Part shown: positions 54,617 through 61,312 of the stretch, piece after piece
Layout: each line of letters starts with the position of its first letter
How positions within the stretch are numbered: position 1 is the stretch's first letter
From: Bacteriovoracaceae bacterium
Lineage (GTDB): Bacteria; Bdellovibrionota; Bacteriovoracia; Bacteriovoracales; Bacteriovoracaceae
Direction of reading: 5' to 3'
DNA: 64,000 nt
NCBI GenBank assembly: GCA_947441615.1
Contig: CANEUH010000007.1
Coordinates: 62,001 to 126,000, forward strand
Notes under the pieces: generated by a model
Databases searched by the model: none
What the model was told of the DNA's origin: nothing
Seen by the model: the letters and a program-made list of their open reading frames with translations, nothing else
Made by a program: the position numbers and the translations under genes

Positions 54617-57070
54617 CTAAATGTTCCATAATTCAGGAATATTCTTTGAATAGATTTCTTTAATCCAAGCTGGTTTTGATATTGATTCAGGCGAATATCC
54701 TGTCGCTAGATAAATATTAGTGAATCCTTTTTTGAAAATTTTCTCAGACTCAATTTCACCCTTGATGTTATCTTTGAGATTCGAATCCACATAAATACCT
54801 GAGGATAAGTCATGCAGGTGTTCATCGACTAAGAAATCATTTATTGTAAAATACGTCTTAATCTCTCGGTTCGCTCTTGAAGCGCTTCTTTTCCAGCTTA
54901 AATGAACCAATTCGTCGTCATCAATTAAGATAATAGGGTTCTTTGCTTCTTTGGAAGTACCAATAGGTACGATTGAGGCCATGCACTTAGGAAGAATTTT
55001 AATATTGTGATTTTGAGTTTCTTTCTGAATATGAGTTTCATCATATCTGGCAGTAACTAGAATGGAATTATTGCTTGATCCAAGTTTCTTGATGCATTCC
55101 AAACCAGTCGATTCTTCTCCCAGCAATTCATAGTCAGACAAGAGTATTTTATGCTGCGGTATTGAATTATACTGTTCTAATAATGTAGCAGCGGAAAAGA
55201 AATGTTCTAGTTGAACTTTTGATGAGGCAAAGCGCTTTTTCCAAACTTCGTGAATATTTGCATCATCATCGAGAATAATGACAGATTCGATTTTCGAAAG
55301 GTTGATTGAATCGGGAAAGTTTTTAGGAGTTACATCTTTGGGCAAGTCTAAGACCACGCTTGTTGCATTATCTCTTTGGATGAAAATCTTGCCCCCAATG
55401 GCTTCAATTTCTGTTTTTGCACTATGAAGGCCAAGTCCATTACCGTCAGCCTTAGTGGTAAAACCTTTTTCAAAAAGCTGTTTCTCAAAATCTGGTGCTA
55501 TACCGGGACCATTATCAGTGATGGTTATCCTAGAGGTTAATCCATTATCAGTTAGCCTTACATTTATAGTACCCTTGTACATTGTCGCTTCTGCACCATT
55601 TGTTATGATGTTGGAAATAATTCGCTTAAATGTAACTGGACTAATTTTTGAGAACGAGGAAAAGGATTTCTCATCATAAGAAGCAATAATTTCTAAGAGA
55701 TCATAATTTCGATACTGCATTCTTTTCTCAATAAGAATTTGTTCAATTTGTGAAATAAGATGATTTGGAGTTTCTTTGCCATTATCGTAAGATCTCGACT
55801 TCAATAAGTTGTATGCGATTTCTTCTATCCGATTGATAGCAATCAAGACGCTTCTTCTACCGTCTTCGGGCAGAATCAAAAACTCGTCCTTCGAGGCTTT
55901 GAGAGCTTCCAGAGGCGACCTGATATCATGGGCAAGTTGGATAGATTGTCTGCCTACTTTTGCTTCCACCTCAAGATCATTTTCCTTTCTGAAGAAAGTT
56001 TCCCATGAACGCTTAAGACTTAAAATCTGATCAAAAATAAGTAGGAATATAAAGGTTCCCAGGCCTACTTGAAGCAGAGGAGTAGTTGAAATAAATCTAA
56101 GATCATTTAGATTGTCGTTAATATTTGCAGCAAGCAAAGTGATGAGTCCAACCTTGAGTGGTAGCTTACCAGGAGATGACTTAAAGACGGTATAAATTGA
56201 TATAAGAATGAAGAAAGGGGAGATATGAAACCATAATCTTCCTACTGAGGCAGCTTCCATCAAAGTCTCGCTACAGAGAATTGCAGTGATTAAAGCAGAA
56301 GCAACTAATGATAGAAGTGCCTTATAAGGCTTTGAGCAGTACTTGGTTGAATAGATGGCCACTATCCAGATAGTTGTTACACTTGAAACGAGTGTTGTCT
56401 TATAAACAGGTAGCATATCAAAGAAATGATAACCCAATCTGCCTCTACAAATTCCAAGTATAAAACTTGAAAGACTAAGCATGAAAATCAGAACCTGATT
56501 TCTCCATAGCAGCCTAGGTGCAAAGAATGGGAATGAGATTGCAGCTAGGACCAAGCATAATAGGGGAATTACTATCTTTGAAAGATTATTTGAAAGTTCC
56601 TGGACATATTTCTTATGGTCTAAGACTTTTGCGGTGCTGACTTCGAAGTTCGCTGGGTTGAAGCCCTTGTTTACTAAAAATTCGACATAGACAAGAATAC
56701 GGATCTCGTTTAGTCCGGTCGATTTCAACAAAGTTTTAGGAATATAATAGTTTCTCTCAGTATCCATGTTGTAGGTGAAATTTGGGGGAAACTCACCAGT
56801 TTGGCCAATCTGAATGTCATTGAGAAACGCTTTGTCGGCATCGCCAATTTTGCCCAAGTAAATACTTAACTCTTCAGACGTATTATCGACTTCTAATGAG
56901 TTTCTATATTCAATAAACCCACGATATTCTCGTGTAACGGCCGTAGAAGGATTCTTTAATGGTTGCCACTTAGAATTATCCCTTTGCTTGAGCGAAGTGA
57001 ATGTTCTGAACTCCCAGTCACTGGCAAATGCACTTGATATCAATAAACATAGTAGAAGGGCAATTTTCAT
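54617..57070 (-). CDS. 7TM-type hybrid histidine kinase with two receiver-like domains
   Basis: An 817-residue membrane kinase. After a signal peptide, residues 20-150 form a periplasmic jelly-roll-like sensor domain. About 160-350 hold seven predicted transmembrane helices (7TMR-DISM layout). The DHp helix has the phosphoacceptor His381 in QLAHDIRSPLEAL. The ATPase domain shows NIITNGAEATM, TDNGPGIAP and GNGLGLHSAK. Two receiver-like domains follow (about 597-708, VIILDDDANIHEV and LLSDYEL; 712-817, IILIDDDELVHLSW and YVDSNL). The gene is last in a coupled operon with a methyltransferase, a DHp-like peptide and a sigma-54 activator; its ATG overlaps the methyltransferase stop. Confidence 0.85.
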   Translation of the reverse strand: MKIALLLCLLISSAFASDWEFRTFTSLKQRDNSKWQPLKNPSTAVTREYRGFIEYRNSLEVDNTSEELSIYLGKIGDADKAFLNDIQIGQTGEFPPNFTYNMDTERNYYIPKTLLKSTGLNEIRILVYVEFLVNKGFNPANFEVSTAKVLDHKKYVQELSNNLSKIVIPLLCLVLAAISFPFFAPRLLWRNQVLIFMLSLSSFILGICRGRLGYHFFDMLPVYKTTLVSSVTTIWIVAIYSTKYCSKPYKALLSLVASALITAILCSETLMEAASVGRLWFHISPFFILISIYTVFKSSPGKLPLKVGLITLLAANINDNLNDLRFISTTPLLQVGLGTFIFLLIFDQILSLKRSWETFFRKENDLEVEAKVGRQSIQLAHDIRSPLEALKASKDEFLILPEDGRRSVLIAINRIEEIAYNLLKSRSYDNGKETPNHLISQIEQILIEKRMQYRNYDLLEIIASYDEKSFSSFSKISPVTFKRIISNIITNGAEATMYKGTINVRLTDNGLTSRITITDNGPGIAPDFEKQLFEKGFTTKADGNGLGLHSAKTEIEAIGGKIFIQRDNATSVVLDLPKDVTPKNFPDSINLSKIESVIILDDDANIHEVWKKRFASSKVQLEHFFSAATLLEQYNSIPQHKILLSDYELLGEESTGLECIKKLGSSNNSILVTARYDETHIQKETQNHNIKILPKCMASIVPIGTSKEAKNPIILIDDDELVHLSWKRSASRANREIKTYFTINDFLVDEHLHDLSSGIYVDSNLKDNIKGEIESEKIFKKGFTNIYLATGYSPESISKPAWIKEIYSKNIPELWNI

Positions 57071-57894
57071 ATTTGCCTCTTAATCCAAATAAGCTCATGG
57101 ATTGGGTTCATTATCCCGTTACCGTCTTGGAAAATCGGAGTTAAAACTTCATTAAGCGCTTTAACATGGCTCAATGAAAGTTTTGTGAAATCATGGTTTA
57201 AAATAAAAGAGAAGAAGGTTTTGCCTTCTTCAGAAAATTCATCTTTCTGCCATAGACCATTTAGGTCGACGTTTGTTTTTATTTCTTGCCTTTGAATCTT
57301 ATACTTCTTCAGTTGTTCAAGCCCATTTAGGACTGGCAATAAGATATCTGTGCTTCCATGCTTGGAAACTTCTGCAAGCTCTGGATGGGTTTTGATTGGA
57401 TGCCTGCTAGTGCCCATCATGATTGCAATCGAGCCATTTACATTGAGGGACGAAGCAAGGCTTTGTAGAATCATTGGATTTACGTGGTAAAAGACATAGC
57501 TAGCAATTATTAAATCTTGCTTATCTTTTGGAAGGTAGTCCTCTACATTTTCGGCTGAACAGTTCTTCAAAATAATATTGTTAGAAACACTCTGGATTTC
57601 TTTTTTAGCATTCTGTAAAGATTCGTTCGCTGGTTCTACAAGTGTAATCTCCATATTTTTGATATGCAGTTTAGCAGTGAGTGCTTCAAGATATTGTTTG
57701 CTCATTTTACCGTTACCACAACCGATATCAAGTACCCGTTTAAAATCAGAAGATGTAACCTGTGCAGCAAGAGAGGCAGAAAAGGTGTTTAGTATTTGTT
57801 TCCTGAAGTCAGTTCTTTCTAAGAATATTTGGTATCCTTGTTCATACCATGAACTATCAGACGTCTCTGTTTTATAGCTTGATTGATTTCTCAT
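57067..57894 (-). CDS. SAM-dependent methyltransferase in the sensory operon
   Basis: A 275-residue class I methyltransferase. Motif I is VLDIGCGNGKMS, the acidic motif II ITLVEPANESLQN, and the DLIIASYVFYHVNP segment is motif IV. The fold and spacing resemble small-molecule methyltransferases such as the histamine-type group, rather than RNA or DNA enzymes. Its position between the DHp-like peptide and the histidine kinase, with four-base overlaps on both sides, suggests that it makes or modifies a signal for the kinase, or modifies a regulator. Neither is proved. Confidence 0.75.
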   Translation of the reverse strand: MRNQSSYKTETSDSSWYEQGYQIFLERTDFRKQILNTFSASLAAQVTSSDFKRVLDIGCGNGKMSKQYLEALTAKLHIKNMEITLVEPANESLQNAKKEIQSVSNNIILKNCSAENVEDYLPKDKQDLIIASYVFYHVNPMILQSLASSLNVNGSIAIMMGTSRHPIKTHPELAEVSKHGSTDILLPVLNGLEQLKKYKIQRQEIKTNVDLNGLWQKDEFSEEGKTFFSFILNHDFTKLSLSHVKALNEVLTPIFQDGNGIMNPIHELIWIKRQI

Positions 57895-58091
57895 GGCTTT
57901 TGTCCAGCGATGTAGTTGGTCAGTTCATCCAATTTTGAAATTGATTGGCTTTCTCGTTCCAGACACATCTCAAGCATACTTTTAAGTTCAGTATCCAGCT
58001 CAAGATCTTCTTGTTTGATAAACTTTATTAAGTTCATCATATTATAAAAATCTCTTCTGAGATCATGCTGGATTTCATTCAGAGTAATCAT
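57891..58091 (-). CDS. 66-residue DHp/HPt-like helical peptide
   Basis: A two-helix protein, 66 residues, with LNEIQHDLRRDFYNMMNLIKF followed by a second helix CLERESQSISKLDELTNYI. The first helix resembles the H-box of histidine kinase DHp domains (HDLR compared with HDIRSP in the kinase of the same operon), with His9 as the candidate phosphoacceptor. No catalytic ATPase domain is attached. Its ATG overlaps the stop of the sigma-54 regulator and its stop overlaps the methyltransferase start, so expression is strictly coupled. It may be a phosphotransfer or kinase-binding module. Confidence 0.55.
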   Translation of the reverse strand: MITLNEIQHDLRRDFYNMMNLIKFIKQEDLELDTELKSMLEMCLERESQSISKLDELTNYIAGQKP

Positions 58092-59416
58092 GACTTAACC
58101 CTCTTGCTAACATTAATCATGTCTGAAATGGTTGAAATACCAACTTTCATTTTTTTTGCTGCTTGGGTAGGACTGTCTCCATTTCGTTTAAGATATTCGA
58201 GAGCAATTTCCTTTTTAAACTCAGTAATAAATTCTTTAAGCCCTTTCTCTTCAATTTGATCTAGTTGATGCTGAGTGAATAACTTTTTCTGAGGTGCAAG
58301 GTTGTAACGAATCCGATGGGGGATTGCTTCAGGAGTAATCAGTCTATGGCCATTAACAATCCAGTTTTCAACCAAGTCTTGTATTTCTCTAGTGTTTCTT
58401 GGCCAGGAATATTGTTTCAGAATTTCTTCTGTTTCCTTTTCCATAACAATCTGAAAAGGGTGCTTAGAAATAAAATATTCAAACAATGGGAGAATATCTT
58501 CTGGACGCTCCCGCAACGGCATAAGATTAATTTGGAAGGTGCTTATCCTGGCAAATAAATCTTCGCGAAATAATCCTTGTTCAATCAGGGAATGGATGTT
58601 TTCGCAAGTTGCGGCAATGATCCTGAAATCAGATTTTGTTGGAATGTTTGAACCAACTGGAAAAAAGATTTTCTCTTCCAGGGCTTTTAGTAGCAGTTTT
58701 TGAACATCTAAAGTCAGCGCATGTATTTCATCTAAGAAGATGATACCGTTATCAGCTTTTTGGAGTAGCCCTATTTTATCAGCACTAGCACCAGTAAATG
58801 ATCCGGCCTTATGTCCAAAAAGCTCACTTCTGACTGTATCTCCCGTAAACTGAGAGCAGTTTACTTCTAAGAAGTTTTTACAACCGAGAGTGTCCCTAAT
58901 GAGATGAGATACCACACGTTTTCCGGTACCTGTTTCACCTTCGATAAAAATAGGCTTGTCGGATACACCTAGATTCACAATTTTTGAAAGCTCAGAAATC
59001 TGCTTATTACTTCGAGTGATGAAATTTCTTCTGATAGTTTGAGAGAATTCTCTTTCTTGTTTGTTAACCTGGAATCTTTTAAGGACAGAATCCAATTTAA
59101 GGTCATCGAAGGGTTTGATTAAGTAATCTTTGGCCCCATTTTTTAGCGACTTTTGAATGATATCCCTATCCGCTTCACCGGAAATGACGATCGGGTACGC
59201 TTTGGACTCTTGGGATAGCTTTACGAGGTTTAGGCCATCTAGCTTTCCATGAAGGTTTAAATCTAAGAAAGCGAGATCATATCTCTTGCTCGCCAACAGC
59301 TTAGAAGCTTCTTCCGACGTAGAGACTGATTCTACCTTCCCGAAACGGCTCAGGATTCGCTCTGAAGTCTTTTGGGTAAAGAGGTCATCCTCAACCAGAA
59401 GTATGCTTAAATTCAT
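58088..59416 (-). CDS. Sigma-54-dependent response regulator (NtrC family)
   Basis: A 442-residue activator. The receiver domain (1-118) has the acidic pocket ED-D at 9-11, phospho-Asp52 in FLDLNL and Lys101. The AAA+ domain has Walker A GETGTGKR at 160-167, the sigma-54-contact loop GSFTGA at 205-210 (the usual GAFTGA with Ser for Ala), and Walker B IIFLDEIH at 225-232. A Fis-type helix-turn-helix is at the C-terminus (SPTQAAKKMKVGISTISDMI). The ATG at 59416 is eight bases after GGAGG; an upstream ATG is too close. It is first in the sensory operon and divergent from the transfer operon. Confidence 0.88.
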   Translation of the reverse strand: MNLSILLVEDDLFTQKTSERILSRFGKVESVSTSEEASKLLASKRYDLAFLDLNLHGKLDGLNLVKLSQESKAYPIVISGEADRDIIQKSLKNGAKDYLIKPFDDLKLDSVLKRFQVNKQEREFSQTIRRNFITRSNKQISELSKIVNLGVSDKPIFIEGETGTGKRVVSHLIRDTLGCKNFLEVNCSQFTGDTVRSELFGHKAGSFTGASADKIGLLQKADNGIIFLDEIHALTLDVQKLLLKALEEKIFFPVGSNIPTKSDFRIIAATCENIHSLIEQGLFREDLFARISTFQINLMPLRERPEDILPLFEYFISKHPFQIVMEKETEEILKQYSWPRNTREIQDLVENWIVNGHRLITPEAIPHRIRYNLAPQKKLFTQHQLDQIEEKGLKEFITEFKKEIALEYLKRNGDSPTQAAKKMKVGISTISDMINVSKRVKS

Positions 59417-59456
59417 TTCCATGGCCTCCTTTAACCAAATCATTTGTTACTTCGCA

Positions 59457-59559
59457 ACGAAATTTCGAAACAGGGCACGGAAAACCGTAGTCTTTGCATG
59501 GTGCCCTGCATTATTCTGGGCCCCTGACGGAATCCCGTTAAAAGCTTTCGGAATTTCGT
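59457..59559. promoter_or_regulatory. Array of four related 12-bp dyads (candidate activator sites)
   Basis: Four similar inverted repeats lie between the regulator and the transfer operon: ACGAAATTTCGA at 59457, ACGGAAAACCGT at 59477, ACGGAATCCCGT at 59527 and TCGGAATTTCGT at 59548. Starts are 20, 50 and 21 bases apart, so they form two pairs separated by about two helical turns each. The second overlaps a longer inverted repeat CAGGGCAC/GTGCCCTG (59471-59478 and 59501-59508). They lie 40-145 bases upstream of the sigma-54-like element, the usual place for upstream activator sites. Confidence 0.6.
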
Positions 59560-59599
59560 AGCCTATAAATCCCAAGTAGCTATTTCTCCGTCCAAAATC

Positions 59600-59616
59600 T
59601 TGGCCCTCAGCTTGTA
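59600..59616 (+). promoter_or_regulatory. Candidate sigma-54 promoter of the transfer operon
   Basis: TTGGCCCTCAGCTTGTA has the -24 GG (59602-59603), ten spacer bases, and -12 GT (59614-59615) where GC is canonical; the TTGG, C, TTG and terminal A positions match the consensus. Transcription would start near 59627, giving a leader of about 54 bases with a small CACTCA/TGAGTG hairpin (59628-59654) before the first ATG. Confidence 0.5.
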
Positions 59617-59680
59617 ATAGGCAGTCTCACTCAACTCAAACAACTGGGTGAGTGTTTAACAAGTTAAAGGGGAATAGATC

Positions 59681-59818
59681 ATGAGCAAATTCATTAAAGG
59701 CATCTGGATTTTCATTACTGACAAAATTCAAAACGGAAAAATTGGATTTAGAGAAGCTCGAGATATCCACGAAGCAGCTATTGGAAAAGTTTTGGCCCTC
59801 TACTGTCAACAATACTAA
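59681..59818 (+). CDS. Small protein at the head of the transfer operon
   Basis: A 45-residue open frame with AAAGGGGA nine bases upstream of its ATG. The product is amphipathic (FIKGIWIFITDKIQNGKIGF, then a helix ending ALYCQQY). No homologue recognised. It is eight bases upstream of the sigma-region-4-like gene, which supports expression as the first gene after the candidate sigma-54 promoter. Confidence 0.5.
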   Translation: MSKFIKGIWIFITDKIQNGKIGFREARDIHEAAIGKVLALYCQQY

Positions 59819-59826
59819 GGAGCAAA

Positions 59827-60069
59827 ATGAGATTCACCCCAAAAGATATCGAAGTAGTAAGAAATGGTCTGAGTTTTTTAACATTCTTGGAAAGACAAAT
59901 TTTGATCTATCGGTTTTGGGAAGAAAGAACAATTGAAGATATCGCTGAAATTTTAGAGATGTATTGGGACGAGGTTGACTCCTATATTGAAGATTCGCTC
60001 AAGAGTCTTAGAAAATACTGCCTAGAGCATCCTAGTTTTAGCCTTGGCGTATTTATGGAAGCGGCTTGA
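59827..60069 (+). CDS. Sigma region 4-like DNA-binding protein
   Basis: An 80-residue protein resembling isolated region 4 of sigma-70-type factors: NGLSFLTFLERQILIYRFWE, then ERTIEDIAEILEMYWDEVD and SYIEDSLKSLRKYC follow the L-LERQVL--R----T--EIA--L---V------ALKKLR pattern. Region 2 is absent, so it cannot be a complete sigma factor. It may act as a late-gene switch or anti-/co-sigma protein for transfer genes. It is the second gene of the transfer operon. Confidence 0.6.
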   Translation: MRFTPKDIEVVRNGLSFLTFLERQILIYRFWEERTIEDIAEILEMYWDEVDSYIEDSLKSLRKYCLEHPSFSLGVFMEAA

Positions 60070-60098
60070 ATCTAAATTTTATCAGGGGACATGTAAAA

Positions 60099-60236
60099 AT
60101 GATTAATTTTGTAATTATGGGAGCTCTACTCGTTAGTGTCATTAGCTGCAGCAGTAGAAGGTTTGCTCAAACGATTGAAGATGAAATTCCTCTAATCGCT
60201 CGGGTTGGGGGAGCAGGCGCTGATCGATCAAAATAA
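60099..60236 (+). CDS. Small lipoprotein of the transfer operon
   Basis: A 45-residue protein with AGGGGAC eight bases before its ATG. The N-terminus MINFVIMGALLVSVISCSS is a short lipoprotein signal with lipidation expected at Cys17. The mature peptide is about 29 residues. Small lipoproteins of this kind occur in conjugation operons as entry-exclusion or TrbK/VirB7-like components; the sequence is too short to choose. Confidence 0.5.
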   Translation: MINFVIMGALLVSVISCSSRRFAQTIEDEIPLIARVGGAGADRSK

Positions 60237-60251
60237 AAGAAAAGGGGACCC

Positions 60252-60659
60252 ATGAAATCACTTAAAAGCATCTTCGATGAACAAGATCTGACGTTCTATA
60301 AATTTCAGATTTTTGTGAAAGACAATGATAGGACCAAAACGATTGGCATGGCATTTCTCAGAGAAGGTCAGACTATTTACACATTAAAGATTTGGTCTTT
60401 CCTAAGTGAGAAGTTCTATTTGCTACCTACTAAAGATGATCCTAAAAAGTTCTTTTTGATGACCAGAGAACCAAACAGGTCAGGATCAAAAAATAAATAT
60501 CTTTGGAACATCATTGGCAATGCTTCTGCGAATTCGAGTCAAACAGAGTTAGTAATTAACTTTGATGTATTAGATAAGAAAATTTATTTGAGCATGTATC
60601 CAACAGAAACATTTAATCCAAAAACAAATTCTTCACTTGAGTGTGAAGTGGCAGCTTAG
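60252..60659 (+). CDS. Hypothetical protein of the transfer operon
   Basis: A 135-residue cytoplasmic protein preceded by AAAGGGGAC. The middle has strand-rich segments (FLREGQTIYTLKIWSFLSEKFYL) and the end is acidic. The pattern recalls small single-stranded-DNA or RNA-binding beta-barrels, but no family can be assigned. It lies 17 bases before trbC. Confidence 0.5.
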   Translation: MKSLKSIFDEQDLTFYKFQIFVKDNDRTKTIGMAFLREGQTIYTLKIWSFLSEKFYLLPTKDDPKKFFLMTREPNRSGSKNKYLWNIIGNASANSSQTELVINFDVLDKKIYLSMYPTETFNPKTNSSLECEVAA

Positions 60660-60676
60660 CTGTCAGGAGAAATAAT

Positions 60677-60964
60677 ATGAAACGAAACGAAACTTTTTTA
60701 CTGCTTGCATTCATTATTGGCGTGGGGATTATCTTCCCTGACATCTCATATGCTGGATTAGAGACAAGCTTAATGGGTATCAAATCAAAGCTAACTGGAG
60801 TTATTCTGCCTCTCCTTTCAGTCATCGGCATTGCAATAGCTGGGATTTCTTTCTTTACCGGAAATCCGAATGCCAAACAACATATTTGCTATTCGATCAT
60901 TGGTTGCATGATTGGATTTGGTGCTCAAGGAATTGTTGATTTCATCTCACAGACAGTCCGGTAG
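60677..60964 (+). CDS. trbC: Conjugative pilin TrbC (VirB2-like)
   Basis: A 95-residue prepilin with a long signal/transmembrane leader (MKRNETFLLLAFIIGVGI) and cleavage near SYAGLE, followed by two hydrophobic helices around a short loop (GVILPLLSVIGIAIAGISFF and the later CMIGFGAQGIVDFI). The size and two-helix layout are those of TrbC/VirB2 pilins. Position directly before trbD and trbE confirms the assignment. Confidence 0.8.
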   Translation: MKRNETFLLLAFIIGVGIIFPDISYAGLETSLMGIKSKLTGVILPLLSVIGIAIAGISFFTGNPNAKQHICYSIIGCMIGFGAQGIVDFISQTVR

Positions 60965-60970
60965 GGAAGG

Positions 60971-61312
60971 ATGGAAGACGATGGTCTATTGACTACCAAA
61001 GTTCCGAGGGCCTTAGAGTTAAAGAGTAAATTGTTTGGGTACGAACTTCCTGATTTGCTCATGATTTTCTTTAACCTGGCAATTACGAACCTTCTATTTG
61101 GTGGAACTAGTCTTCGATATCCATTGGTATGGGGAACAACGCTTTTCTGGGCGTTGCTCCTCTATTTTGCCAAAAAGGGTCGTCCAGACAGTTTCATTCA
61201 GCATCTTGGTGAGTTTCTTGTAAGGCCGGCGTACTTCGCGGCGGGAAGCACTGATCGAATAGCTAGAAAATTTAAGAGGAGAGGTACAAATGCTTCAGAA
61301 GAAACAACTTGA
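60971..61312 (+). CDS. trbD: Mating-pair formation protein TrbD (VirB3-like)
   Basis: A 113-residue inner-membrane protein with two transmembrane helices (LLMIFFNLAITNLLFG and VWGTTLFWALLLYFA) and the N-terminal PRALELKSKLFGYELPD, matching the TrbD/VirB3 family. It overlaps the start of trbE by 23 bases. It is essential in related T4SS for pilus assembly by the TrbE ATPase. Confidence 0.8.
   Translation: MEDDGLLTTKVPRALELKSKLFGYELPDLLMIFFNLAITNLLFGGTSLRYPLVWGTTLFWALLLYFAKKGRPDSFIQHLGEFLVRPAYFAAGSTDRIARKFKRRGTNASEETT

Noticed and set aside
59742-59936. A 64-codon frame overlapping the first two transfer-operon genes
   Set aside because: It lacks a ribosome-binding site and spans two well-supported short genes in another frame.
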